Source of the DNA: Caballeronia sp.
GTDB taxonomy: Bacteria > Pseudomonadota > Gammaproteobacteria > Burkholderiales > Burkholderiaceae
Direction of reading: 5' to 3'
Assembly: GCF_028292365.1 (NCBI RefSeq)
Contig: NZ_JAQGMM010000408.1
Coordinates: 1-45,443 of the forward strand
Length of the DNA: 45,443 nt
Position numbers and translations under genes: made by a program. Shown here in pieces: positions 1 to 8,703 of the stretch. The notes below the pieces were generated by a model, which saw only the letters and a list, made by a program, of their open reading frames with translations, was not told the origin of the DNA and made no database searches. Positions within the stretch are counted from its first letter, which is position 1, and each line of letters begins with the position of its first letter.

Positions 1-416
1 AGCTCTTCTTCAGAGGCATCCTCAATCCCGATCAGGTGATTGTCCGCAGACCGGTGAGACGCAAGTAACTCGTTGAGTTTCAGGTGAAGCGCCACGCTGT
101 CCTTGTTCTGGCTTTGCTGGATCAGGAACACCATGATGAACGTGACAATAGTCGTCCCGGTATTGATCACCAGCTGCCAGTTTTCCGAGTAGTGGAAAAT
201 CGGCCCGGTTACGGCCCAGACCACAATGCTGATGACCGCAAGGCCGAACGCCACAGGGGAGCCGGTCCAGCGGGTCACGGCGCTCGCGAAGATATCGAAG
301 GCGCGGGTAACAGGGTGACGGGTCGCGTAAGCGGGACTCGATGTGTCAGGGACGGTGCCCAGCGCGTCAGTTGACGATTGCAATGGGGGCAATGGGTGCG
401 AAGTTTCCTTTCGCAT
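1..416 (-). CDS. Low-affinity iron permease family protein (partial, 3' end outside window)
   Basis: The gene starts with ATG at 416 and runs off the left edge without a stop; about 138 codons are visible. The translation shows a polar N-terminus of about 40 residues, then a region starting FDIFASAVTRWTGSP and two hydrophobic segments (around GLAVISIVVWAVTG and INTGTTIVTFIMVFL) followed by QQSQNKDS. This pattern is typical of the low-affinity iron permease family (PF04120), small inner-membrane proteins of uncertain transport role in bacteria. The C-terminal part visible ends in an acidic stretch. A GGAG lies about 8 bases upstream of the ATG. It seems unrelated to the polysaccharide genes that follow and marks the left border of that locus. 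Family assignment is fairly sure; the substrate is not shown by sequence. Confidence 0.8.
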   Translation of the reverse strand, partial: MRKETSHPLPPLQSSTDALGTVPDTSSPAYATRHPVTRAFDIFASAVTRWTGSPVAFGLAVISIVVWAVTGPIFHYSENWQLVINTGTTIVTFIMVFLIQQSQNKDSVALHLKLNELLASHRSADNHLIGIEDASEEE

Positions 417-573
417 GGCTTTCTCCGGGCTATGCTTGTTTCGTGTCACCAGACCACGAGCAAAAATCATTCCGGATACGCAGATGTGCGGAGTGTCGTC
501 TCGCAATTGGTAACGTGACGTAATGTGATTTCGCAAGGGGCAGGCGCGTCCCTGCGCCTCTGTCACGCAGGCG

Positions 574-2133
574 TCAGTGTCCCTCGCTATCCAGACGTCG
601 GCTGGCACCTCGATCGGCAGCAGGGCTAGCCAGAAGCCTGCGTTCCCGGTTGCCGGCCACGACCGTGGCGGCCGATATATAGACCCGGCCTTCAGGACGC
701 AAGCGATTCGACGACCGCCCTCGCACGGGTCGCTTTTGCCATGTGAAGCGGAAGATCCGCATCACGATATTGCGCATGACGATAGCAGTCATGGGAAACA
801 GATAGAACCACGCAATCAGGATGATCGGCCCGCGCATGACGAGGAAAAGCGTGACTAGCGAGGTGAGGTACAGGCCGCATTCCAGCCCATAGGGACGAGC
901 TTGGCGAACGCGGCTGTAGATCCGATAGACGCCCCGTGTCAGGCAAAGGTAGCCAAGGTTGTATAGCAGGATGCCGTACATGCCGGAGTCCGAGATCCGG
1001 TCGAAAAGGAAATCGAAGTACATCGGCATGCCGACGATCTTATCGTCGTAGAGGATGGCGGAGACGTCGTAGATTGGCTTGTTAGGGAAGAGCGCGCGCG
1101 GGGTGAACGAGCTGACCAGTTGCATGAACCACGAACCGTTATGGTAAAGGTGGTGATCGATGATGTACTGGAGGTACCTGAGATAGTCCGCGGTCGCGTC
1201 GCTGTGGGCGAAGTAGTTGCTGTTCTCGGCCGCCGCCCCAATGCCGGGCAGTCCACGGGTGTCCGAGGTCATGGCTGTAATGAGCGACATGCCCATCTGC
1301 TTTTGCCAGTCCGCAAGGAGCGAGATGGCCGCGACCAGGGCCAGTAACACAGCGGTCCGGCCTGAAATAACGCGCCAGTTCAAGCGCGGCACCGCAGCTA
1401 GCGCAGCGAGGCAGGTGATGGCGATCGGGGCCAGCATGGTGGTCCGGTTCGCGGCACTCGATGAAAAGACTGCGCTCGTATAAATACACATTAACGCGAC
1501 CAGGCCCCAGCGACCACGCTGGGCGTACGACGCCTGGATCGTTGCGAACGTGACTACCATGAATGAACCCAGGACGGAGGCAAGGGGTATGTCGGACGAC
1601 TCGAGTTGCACAATGACGGCGTACGCAAGGCTCACCACGATGAAAAATAACAGCCTTAGTGCACCGGTTTTGCTTTCGCGTCCAGCTTTGCGTTTCATGG
1701 CTTTCTGACGTGGATCTCCGACGCCGACTTTATCCTTCCAGAAGAGCAGCACCAACATGGTCGAGAGGACTACGCCGTACCCATACATGGTAAGTGCGCC
1801 GTTGTACTGCTGCAGCAGCGCGCCGGAATTCTGCGCTAGCAGCGCGACGCCATAGCAGTGGTTAAAACTCCATACTGTTATTGAGAACAGATACACGATC
1901 CGGTAGTCGAGCAGGCCACGATAGCGTGGCATGACGGCCAGCAGAAAGCTTAGCGGAAAAATCAAGCTGAGCTGAGCACCCCACGCCGGGTCGGTCCATA
2001 ACAGCCAAAGCAGACCCGTTCCAATCAGCATCGGAATCATGGGTACAGAGCCGAGTCCCGTTACTCCTACTCCCGTGGCGCGTGTCATGGGTAAAGATGC
2101 CGGCATAGGCGTGTCAGTCCCGAATCGGTTCAT
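574..2133 (-). CDS. Wzy-like polysaccharide repeat-unit polymerase (multi-pass membrane protein)
   Basis: A 519-residue, very hydrophobic protein with roughly ten to twelve membrane segments and a large central outside loop. The loop contains SFTPRALFPNKPIYDVS, the 'PR..(F/W)P.KP' pattern seen in oligosaccharide repeat-unit polymerases, and a cluster of Asp, His and Tyr residues before it. Wzy proteins join lipid-linked repeat units in the periplasm. ATG at 2133 is preferred because GGAA lies 6 bases upstream; a GTG at 2154 gives seven more residues without a good ribosome site. The C-terminus after the last membrane segment is long and Arg-rich (about 50 residues). It lies at the far left of the locus, reading away from it, separated from the export genes by a regulator. 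An O-antigen-ligase-type function is the main alternative. Confidence 0.72.
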   Translation of the reverse strand: MNRFGTDTPMPASLPMTRATGVGVTGLGSVPMIPMLIGTGLLWLLWTDPAWGAQLSLIFPLSFLLAVMPRYRGLLDYRIVYLFSITVWSFNHCYGVALLAQNSGALLQQYNGALTMYGYGVVLSTMLVLLFWKDKVGVGDPRQKAMKRKAGRESKTGALRLLFFIVVSLAYAVIVQLESSDIPLASVLGSFMVVTFATIQASYAQRGRWGLVALMCIYTSAVFSSSAANRTTMLAPIAITCLAALAAVPRLNWRVISGRTAVLLALVAAISLLADWQKQMGMSLITAMTSDTRGLPGIGAAAENSNYFAHSDATADYLRYLQYIIDHHLYHNGSWFMQLVSSFTPRALFPNKPIYDVSAILYDDKIVGMPMYFDFLFDRISDSGMYGILLYNLGYLCLTRGVYRIYSRVRQARPYGLECGLYLTSLVTLFLVMRGPIILIAWFYLFPMTAIVMRNIVMRIFRFTWQKRPVRGRSSNRLRPEGRVYISAATVVAGNRERRLLASPAADRGASRRLDSEGH

Positions 2134-2226
2134 GTCATGTTCCACGAACGCCACGATGGCAGATCACCCGCGAGGCGCCCATCACTGTTCGTGCTTCCGC
2201 TCAGGCGGCTCACTCGGGTAGCTCGC

Positions 2227-2979
2227 TCAGGCAACACCAACGCGTGCCCGAGTGCGGAATGCAGTCGGTGACATGTTGAGTCGTTTGCGAAAGACCTTGG
2301 CTAGCCGTGCACCGCTGCCCATGCCGCTGCGACGGGCGATCTTGTCGATCGGCAGATCGCTTTCCTTGAGCAACTGGCAAGTACGGTTCAATCTCGTGCA
2401 CAGCAAGTACTCGGAAGGTGTCACGCCCATCTCCTCCCGGAACCGTCGCAGGAAGTTGCGCTCGCTCATTGCTACGGCCCGGGCGGCATCGGCAACGGAG
2501 ATCAGGCGATCACAGTTCGCCGCCAGCCATTTTGCGGAAGCAAGAATCTTCTCGTTGCCTCTTGAAGCAGGAACTGGGGACTCCAGATGAATCTGGCCGG
2601 TTCCGTCATTGAACTGGAAGCGCGCCGTCCAGGGTTGAGCAGGTGCAGAGTCGACGTGGGCGCTAGTTACCGTCGATGCACTTGCCGGCGCTTCATGCGG
2701 TTCCGGGCCGTACTGCGTGACGGACGTCGGGTGAGGACCGGTTCGAGGCGCGAGCAGTAGCCGCACGTTATAGTTACGGCCATCTGCTCCTTCCAGCGAC
2801 GGGATCTCACTGACCACGTGCAGCACGCCGGTGATCGTATCCGGCACGTTGTCCGAAGTGCCATGCCCGAAGTCCTGGAAAAACACGATGCCGACTTGTG
2901 CGGTCGCAGGGTTCCAGTTGTGACTTGGCGCACTCTCGCCGAGACCCAACAGGTGCAGATTGCGTTCAGCGTCGCCCAT
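2227..2979 (-). CDS. AraC-type regulator with reduced GlxA/DJ-1-like sensor domain
   Basis: A 250-residue protein. The last about 110 residues form a double helix-turn-helix AraC/XylS domain: SVADAARAVAMSERNFLRRF, then LPIDKIARRSGMGSGARLAKVFRKRLNMSPTAFR. The N-terminus (about residues 28-80) recalls the start of the DJ-1/PfpI-like domain of GlxA-family regulators (VGIVFFQDFGHGTSD, then YNVRLLLAP). The middle of that domain, including the nucleophile-elbow region, is absent and replaced by a low-complexity Pro/Ala/Ser stretch. The start is well supported: AAGGAGG lies four bases before ATG 2979. GlxA-type regulators are usually above 300 residues, so the sensor is shortened. It stands between the polymerase gene and the AT-rich region before the beta-helix gene, so it probably controls the polysaccharide genes; that is inference. 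Confidence 0.75.
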   Translation of the reverse strand: MGDAERNLHLLGLGESAPSHNWNPATAQVGIVFFQDFGHGTSDNVPDTITGVLHVVSEIPSLEGADGRNYNVRLLLAPRTGPHPTSVTQYGPEPHEAPASASTVTSAHVDSAPAQPWTARFQFNDGTGQIHLESPVPASRGNEKILASAKWLAANCDRLISVADAARAVAMSERNFLRRFREEMGVTPSEYLLCTRLNRTCQLLKESDLPIDKIARRSGMGSGARLAKVFRKRLNMSPTAFRTRARVGVA

Positions 2980-3314
2980 ACAGCCTCCTTAACAGAAGGG
3001 ATTGCTTTTTTTCGTGGCGGTGGGAACCTGCCGCACCGCGCCCAAATACGATCGATCGGCCCTGGCTGACTTTTTTATTTCCCTAATGGACTGACTTATA
3101 TCGACCATAGGGAAGGCTGGATTTTTCCTTATCAAAAGACAATTGACATGAGTGTCTTTAAATCGAAATTATATTGATGCAGGAATTAAAATAACAAGTG
3201 CTTACTGCTGCCCGCAAACGTTGTCCTGAAGTCACCAATGCAACTGCTGGATGAAAACAATATCAGTTGTAAATCCAGCTATAAAAATCAGAAAATTATT
3301 TATTAATTTTCAAC

Positions 3315-3330
3315 TGTGCGGTACCGCACA
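3315..3330. promoter_or_regulatory. Perfect 16-bp palindrome, possible operator
   Basis: TGTGCGGTACCGCACA is identical to its reverse complement. It lies 336 bp upstream of the AraC-type gene start in a strongly AT-rich context, so its GC-rich core stands out. It could be an operator for a dimeric regulator. There is no independent support. Confidence 0.35.
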
Positions 3331-3571
3331 TTCGATCGAACGTTTCTCTTTGCGTCCGGCTTTCCGATACCATCCAGGCACGCCCCGATGAGACAAACAT
3401 GAACGTTCGCGATGGCTCATTTCGACTCCGCACGGTTGGGCGAGCGGCGCATGATGGCTGTAATACCGTTGCCATCATGTCCGTAACACAATCTCACTGC
3501 TGTATCTCATACGATCATTACGGAAACGCGAAATGCCCAGACCTCCACCATCGGGACGTTCCGCTGAGTTA

Positions 3572-3611
3572 GTTTGACGCGACGACGTTTCGAACCACCG
3601 CGTCGTCAAAC
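3572..3611. repeat. Inverted repeat GTTTGACG/CGTCAAAC
   Basis: Arms 3572-3579 (GTTTGACG) and 3604-3611 (CGTCAAAC) are perfect complements around a 24-base loop that itself contains further CGACGACG/CGCGTCGT pairing. The structure lies in the AT-rich gap. No T-tract follows on either strand, so an operator or processed RNA hairpin is likelier than an intrinsic terminator. Confidence 0.35.
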
Positions 3612-3752
3612 GACAAGTGGCGAAATCGCAGGAATTGAGCAACCCGTCATTGCGGCTAATAGTACATCTTTAAAATTAAGTCAGACTAAGTGAATGGAAT
3701 TTAACAACACTTTCGATGTGCCGATGACAAAATTACCAGCATATTTTTGCTA

Positions 3753-3773
3753 CTTAATCTTAATAAGATTAAG
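3753..3773 (-). repeat. 21-bp AT-rich hairpin downstream of the beta-helix gene
   Basis: CTTAATCTTA at 3753-3762 and TAAGATTAAG at 3764-3773 are perfect 10-bp arms around one base. It lies 86 bases after the stop codon of the leftward beta-helix gene. On that strand it is followed by AGTAGCAAAAATATG, so it could be a weak terminator, but the stem has few G-C pairs. A regulatory palindrome is equally possible. Confidence 0.35.
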
Positions 3774-3858
3774 AAAACGATAAGGATATGGACTTGGGAA
3801 TCGTGACTGAAGAAGCGTGTCGCGGTAGATGCGACATTAAGACTTGTCAGGTTGGTCT

Positions 3859-6069
3859 TCAGGCAGATGAAGCACGCGACAAGGCAAGCCAGTCTATTCC
3901 CGACACATTCGCGTTGCTGCTCGTCGCCCTTATCCAGCCGAGCACGCCCTCGCCAATGCCGGGCACCGGCCGTCCATGCCCCGACGCTGAATTCCATACG
4001 AAGTCGCCCTGTGTCCACGTGCCGCGAGCCGGCATGGACGGCGCCGAGAAGGTCGGCACAGCGACCACGGGCACAATATAGAGGGCACCCGAAGGGCCAA
4101 AGAGCACGTTGCCAAGCGCTGCCACCAGGTATTGGCTGGAAGACGGGCGGGCGGTCAGCTCAACACGAGCGAAGGCGGCTCTTGCCGGCGGCACAATATG
4201 TTGTGAGTAGATCGTGGACGTGCGTGCATTCTGGATAAAGCCATAACCGTTAGTCGGCGATACGCCGCCAAGCAGGAAAACGCCGGCGTTCACACCTTCG
4301 CCAATGCGGCGTTTGCTTGCGTCATGAAACGTGACCTGCACGCCGACATCGCCGCCGGCTGGCACCGCGGCCGCTCTCAACTGCACGAATACGTCTGCGG
4401 AAAAATCATAGCAAGTGGTCGGGTCGACGGGAATGAACCACGCCATGGAGTTCGCTGTGTCGAGCGATGCGCCATAAAGCCATCGGCCGCCGCGCTGAAC
4501 GGGCGAGGCGAAACCGATGAGGCTCTCTGCATCGAAGGAATCGTCCGACAGGTATGAAACAGGAAGATGCCGCACTCCGATCGCGGACGCGTAATCAGAC
4601 ACCAGGCTGGGTGCACATTCCGTGCGCGCGGACAGCGCAAACGTTTCATGTCCGCATATCACCGCCGCTACGCCGGTAATATTCCGAAGGCTATAGAGAC
4701 GATGATCGAACGCCGCGCTGGTGTTAGCCGCCGGGTTTGTAGTCGCGTCGGGCTGCTGCACCGCGGAGCTTAGCGTAAGTTGTTTATCGAAGCATCCACG
4801 TCCGATATCCAGTCCATCGATATCAACGGTAGTACCCAGTCCGCCGATGTTGATCAGATCGACAACGCCCTTATAGGCGACATCGGCGACCACGTTTTCG
4901 CCGTTGCATTTTCGAATGCGCAAGACTCCCTGCGTAGTAGTTAGCATCGCGATCCCGCCCATCAGGTAACAATGGTCCAGGTAGATGTTGGAGCCTCCTG
5001 AGTCGCACTGTTCGTGAATGGCATAGGTGTGCTGCTGTGCGACCGAGGGAGCCGACAGGAGTGAGTTGCTGAACTGGATGTCGCCGGCGTTGTTTAGTTG
5101 CAGGGTGTAAAGCGCATGGTCGTTTGCGTTTTCGAACGAGCACGTGTCGAATTCAATGTTGACGCTTTGTTGCCTGGCCGCCTCGAATGCGAAGCACTGG
5201 CTCAGCAGCCTCTGCCCGCCGCTATCGAGCGCCGCCAAAGGATCAAGGCTTCCGTCTGAGAATTCGATAACCTCCGAGTGAAATACGCAATTGCGCAATT
5301 GCATCTGCGCAAAGTCCACCGTCATGGCGGTTCCACCGGTCGGTGGATCGATCTCGAAGCCGTGTTTGCCCGACCTTGAGAATCGGCAAGCTACGCCGCC
5401 TGAAAAGCACACGCCGGCATATCGGATATCTACTTCCTCCAGAACATTCCGCCAGAACGTCCCGTTACCGAGCACACCATAGAACGGCGTATGGTAAGCA
5501 TCCCCAAGGTACTTCCGGCCGCCCACCAGTGCGAGTCGCCTGAGGCCGACAAAGCCCTGGAGAAAGATCATGGGTTTTTTTGCGCTCGACATCGGCACGC
5601 GGCTGGCCCAGAGCAGGTAGGTGGAGTGCGGGCCGTCGCCGGTCAGCGTGATCGCGGTCACGTTGTTTGCAAGGTCCTTTCCGTTCGGGCTGTACTTGTG
5701 CGATAGCTCTAGCGTCTCCGTGATCAGGTAGCAGCCGGCAGGTGCGTAGACGCTCCTGCCCGTATCGAACGCGTGCGAGATGGCCGCCCTGAAGGCCGCG
5801 GTGTCGTCCGCACGGCCGTCCCCCCTGGCGCCGAACTGCATGACATTGATGTGCTCTTTGGCTTGAATGCAAAGCACCTCGGCAGGTGTCGGAGGAAACG
5901 CCCGCGCGTTGACTTTCGCTGTGGGCAGCTCAGGCTTGTGAGTGTCGGGCGTGTTATTTGCCGCGAAATGATCGGGCGCCGCTCGCTTCGTGGGCGCCTG
6001 GGCTGCGCTTGTCATGCTTAGCGCGCAGCCTGCGAGGCATGCCCTTAGGGTGTCTCTTCTCGATGGCAA
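3859..6069 (-). CDS. Tat-exported beta-helix protein, pectate-lyase-superfamily fold (putative polysaccharide lyase/hydrolase)
   Basis: With a TTG start at 6069 the protein is 736 residues and begins with a twin-arginine signal: SRRDTLRACLAG, a hydrophobic run and AAQA before a Pro/Thr-rich linker. A GGAG lies 8 bases before this TTG. An upstream TTG at 6111 gives 14 more residues but has no ribosome site. At about residues 74-97 comes INVMQFGARGDGRADDTAAF, the opening signature of the Pectate_lyase_3 right-handed beta-helix family; repeated short strands with Asn and Gly turns fill the next about 400 residues. The C-terminal third looks like a beta-sandwich (carbohydrate-binding?) module. 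Such enzymes trim or release the polysaccharide made by the same locus. It is divergent from the tyrosine kinase gene. Catalytic residues cannot be assigned, so lyase or hydrolase is open. Confidence 0.75.
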   Translation of the reverse strand: MPSRRDTLRACLAGCALSMTSAAQAPTKRAAPDHFAANNTPDTHKPELPTAKVNARAFPPTPAEVLCIQAKEHINVMQFGARGDGRADDTAAFRAAISHAFDTGRSVYAPAGCYLITETLELSHKYSPNGKDLANNVTAITLTGDGPHSTYLLWASRVPMSSAKKPMIFLQGFVGLRRLALVGGRKYLGDAYHTPFYGVLGNGTFWRNVLEEVDIRYAGVCFSGGVACRFSRSGKHGFEIDPPTGGTAMTVDFAQMQLRNCVFHSEVIEFSDGSLDPLAALDSGGQRLLSQCFAFEAARQQSVNIEFDTCSFENANDHALYTLQLNNAGDIQFSNSLLSAPSVAQQHTYAIHEQCDSGGSNIYLDHCYLMGGIAMLTTTQGVLRIRKCNGENVVADVAYKGVVDLINIGGLGTTVDIDGLDIGRGCFDKQLTLSSAVQQPDATTNPAANTSAAFDHRLYSLRNITGVAAVICGHETFALSARTECAPSLVSDYASAIGVRHLPVSYLSDDSFDAESLIGFASPVQRGGRWLYGASLDTANSMAWFIPVDPTTCYDFSADVFVQLRAAAVPAGGDVGVQVTFHDASKRRIGEGVNAGVFLLGGVSPTNGYGFIQNARTSTIYSQHIVPPARAAFARVELTARPSSSQYLVAALGNVLFGPSGALYIVPVVAVPTFSAPSMPARGTWTQGDFVWNSASGHGRPVPGIGEGVLGWIRATSSNANVSGIDWLALSRASSA

Positions 6070-6426
6070 CTCAGGATCTCCGTTGGGCCTTCGGCGAAAA
6101 TGATTAAGCAAGACGAATTAAAATTGGCTGCGAGGAATGGCTCTTCAGAACGTGTTTCGTTCTCGCGATGACGCTCAAGCATATCGCTTAAGCCGGTTGC
6201 TATCGAGATGACAAATGGTACCGGCTGTTCCTCACGCGCCAACATCTTGTCCACATCGGTCAAGCCGGTTGCGCCATCAATTCGGCTGCGTATGATCTGA
6301 AGCGTCAAACCAGCCCAGAGGATTCGAATGTAATGAATGCGGGTGCATGCAGGGGCATGCCTTGCGTTAGCGATCAGTAGTCCGCATTGAAAAAGTCATT
6401 CAGGAACGCACCCGGGAAATGATCCT
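6070..6426. promoter_or_regulatory. Divergent promoter region between beta-helix and tyrosine kinase genes
   Basis: This 357-bp gap separates two divergent genes and should hold both promoters. It contains two GCATGC hexamers separated by four bases (6345-6350 and 6355-6360), about 70 bp before the kinase start. A leftward open frame of 87 codons (6045-6308) crosses it but overlaps the beta-helix gene start and shows no family features, so I do not call it. No clear -35/-10 pair was identified. Confidence 0.4.
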
Positions 6427-8649
6427 ATGAATCAGGCTTCAGAAAACATTCCAATGGACTCGACGAATGGCAACGACTTTCATATCGGTGACTACTTTGC
6501 TTTCGTGCTTCGAAACTGGCGCATCATCGCTGCAATAACGTTCGCAGTTTTGGTAGTCGGTCTCGCCTACGCTTGCTTTGCACCGCCGGTCTATCGCGCC
6601 GATGCAAGTATCCAGGTGGAAGCAGACGGCCCGGATAATCGCGAGCAGGTCGGCCAATTGCAGGAGATCTTCGACTCGAGGGCCAAGACAACCGCAGACA
6701 CGGAAATGGAGTTGATGCGCTCGCGCCTCGTCATCACGGCGGCCGTGCGCAAGTTAAACCTGGATATTCAGGCCGCTCCGCGCTACTTTCCTGTGGTTGG
6801 CGCATGGTGGGCTTTGCATCATCCGGTAGACCAGCCGGCAGATCCGGTGCTCGGACTGTCGCAATACTCGTGGGGCGGCGCAACAATAAGCGTGTCGCGT
6901 TTCGATGTCGCGCCCGCTCTTGAGGGAAAGGAATTTTTCGTCGTCGCGGGAAATAACGGATCGTTTGAGCTTGTCGATCCGGACGGTGGCGTTCTCGCTC
7001 GCGGTAAGGTGGGTGAGAACGTGTCGGCCATGAGCGCCAGGGGACGCGTTGAACTAAACGTGGGTCAGCTTCAGGCACGAGCCGGAACGGAATTCAAATT
7101 GACCCGCGCGTCTGAATTGCAGACGATCACGGACCTCCAGGAGGCGCTGTTCATCACGGAAAGAATCAAGCAATCCGGTCTCGTATCGGTGTCGCTTGAT
7201 GGACGTGATCCGAAGCGTCTGGCGCAGATCGTCAATGCGGTCGCTAACGAATATGTAGCCCAGAACGTCAACAGAATGTCGGCTGAGGCGGAGCACTCGT
7301 TAGCGTTCCTCGAGCAGCAGTTACCTGTGTTGCGCGATGAGCTCGAAGCGTCTGAGCAGCGGTATAACGCGTTCCGAAATGAAAAAGGCACCGTCGATCT
7401 TAGCGAAGAAGGACGTTTGTTATTGCAGCAAATAGTCGATAACAAGTCCAAGACGATATTGCTCGAGCAGCGCCGTGCCGATGCGGCGCAACGTTTCCAG
7501 CCGTCGCATGAAGCGGTCGCCACGTTCGATGCCCAAATAGCATTGCTCACCCGGGAGTTGGGCGTGTTGACCAAGCGCGTGGCCGCGCTTCCGGACACGG
7601 AGCAGAGCGCGCTGCGTTTGTCGCGTGACGTTCGGGTCAATACAGAGCTCTATACGAACTTGCTGAATAGTGCGCAGCAGCTAAGGGTTATCAAGGCCGG
7701 GAGGATCGGTGGCGTGCGGCTGGTCGACAGCGCCGTAGTGCCGGAAAGGCCGGTCGCACCAAACCGGCGGTTCGTGGTGTCGGCAACGGTCTTGCTGGGA
7801 GTGGTGCTTGGTATTGCCGTGGCGCGGGTGCGTGCAGCGATTAACCAGCGTGTAGAGAGGTCGGTAGAAATAGAGCGGGTCTCCGGTATTCCGGTTTATG
7901 CCGTGGTGCCTCACAGTGCTCGGCAGTTGCATATGCAGCGGCGCTTGCGGCGCGGCCGGGACGGTGCACGGGTGCTGGCGCTCGAAGCGCCCCAGGACGT
8001 AGCGGTAGAGAGCCTGCGGGTGCTCCGGACAGCGCTGCAGGGGCTGGCTCTTAGCGCCAGCAACAATATAGTAATGATCACGGGAACGCGACCCGATGCC
8101 GGGAAGTCGTTCCTGTCAGTTAATTTCGCGGCGGTCTCGGCGGTCGCGGGACGGCGTGTGTTATTGATCGACGCGGACATGCGATGCGGCAACCTGCACA
8201 CCTATTTCGGACGTGGTTGTGAAACGGGCTTCGCCAACGCGCTTACAGGCACGGATGCAAGGGGACTAGTCGTGCACGACGTGATGCCCGGTGTGGATTT
8301 TTTGCCAAGAGGGGTGCCTATTGCGGCACCCGACGAACTGTTATTGGGGGATCGCGCTCAGGCCATCCTGGCGCAATTCTCCCGTGAGTACGACGTGGTC
8401 ATAGTCGATACACCGCCGTTGCTTGCGGTAACTGACACCGCACTACTGTGCAAATGCGCGTCCACTACCTTGCTGGTCGTGAGGTATGAACAGCATTCGG
8501 CCGAGGAAATTGCGGAAGCGGGCAAGCGCCTGGGGCACGTCGGCGCGGCACTAAGCGGCATTCTTGTGACGGATGTTCCGAACGGGGCGTTCGCGTATAA
8601 GTCCGGTTACAGCAAGTATTACAAATGGGACGACGCGCATGCGGTTTAG
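6427..8649 (+). CDS. wzc: Polysaccharide co-polymerase / tyrosine autokinase (Wzc/BceF family)
   Basis: A 740-residue inner-membrane protein that sets chain length and drives export of the polysaccharide. Domains in order: Wzz-like region from residue about 17 with membrane segment 1 at 31-52; a long periplasmic part with coiled-coil heptads at about 285-390; membrane segment 2 near 446-466; a cytoplasmic BY-kinase domain. The kinase shows a Walker A (GTRPDAGKSFLS, about 553-564), Walker A' (VLLIDADMR) and Walker B (VVIVDTPPLL, about 658-667). The tail carries the tyrosine cluster for autophosphorylation: YKSGYSKYYKW. All parts of a single-chain proteobacterial BY-kinase are intact. It heads the rightward run of the locus, 54 bp before gmd. 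No partner phosphatase (Wzb/BceD) or outer-membrane channel (Wza/BceE) gene is adjacent, which is unusual. Confidence 0.93.
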   Translation: MNQASENIPMDSTNGNDFHIGDYFAFVLRNWRIIAAITFAVLVVGLAYACFAPPVYRADASIQVEADGPDNREQVGQLQEIFDSRAKTTADTEMELMRSRLVITAAVRKLNLDIQAAPRYFPVVGAWWALHHPVDQPADPVLGLSQYSWGGATISVSRFDVAPALEGKEFFVVAGNNGSFELVDPDGGVLARGKVGENVSAMSARGRVELNVGQLQARAGTEFKLTRASELQTITDLQEALFITERIKQSGLVSVSLDGRDPKRLAQIVNAVANEYVAQNVNRMSAEAEHSLAFLEQQLPVLRDELEASEQRYNAFRNEKGTVDLSEEGRLLLQQIVDNKSKTILLEQRRADAAQRFQPSHEAVATFDAQIALLTRELGVLTKRVAALPDTEQSALRLSRDVRVNTELYTNLLNSAQQLRVIKAGRIGGVRLVDSAVVPERPVAPNRRFVVSATVLLGVVLGIAVARVRAAINQRVERSVEIERVSGIPVYAVVPHSARQLHMQRRLRRGRDGARVLALEAPQDVAVESLRVLRTALQGLALSASNNIVMITGTRPDAGKSFLSVNFAAVSAVAGRRVLLIDADMRCGNLHTYFGRGCETGFANALTGTDARGLVVHDVMPGVDFLPRGVPIAAPDELLLGDRAQAILAQFSREYDVVIVDTPPLLAVTDTALLCKCASTTLLVVRYEQHSAEEIAEAGKRLGHVGAALSGILVTDVPNGAFAYKSGYSKYYKWDDAHAV

Positions 8650-8703
8650 CCGCACCTGACCATACCTCCTTTCATCCGAAGCATTGCTCGCAAGAGGTTT
8701 TCA

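Larger units (their letters stand above)
2980..3858. other. 879-bp AT-rich intergenic region, no convincing gene
   Basis: The stretch between the AraC-type gene and the stop of the beta-helix gene is much richer in A+T than its surroundings, with runs such as ATAAAATTTAATTAA-like sequence near 3280-3310. No frame in it has both a ribosome site and protein-like composition. It holds a 16-bp perfect palindrome, a longer inverted repeat and a 21-bp AT-rich hairpin (listed separately). It probably carries the promoter of the AraC-type gene, and possibly transferred or phase-regulated sequence. A small RNA cannot be excluded. Confidence 0.5.

Noticed and set aside
6045-6308. Leftward 87-codon frame between the beta-helix and kinase genes
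   Set aside because: Overlaps the signal peptide of the beta-helix protein, no ribosome site and no recognised family.
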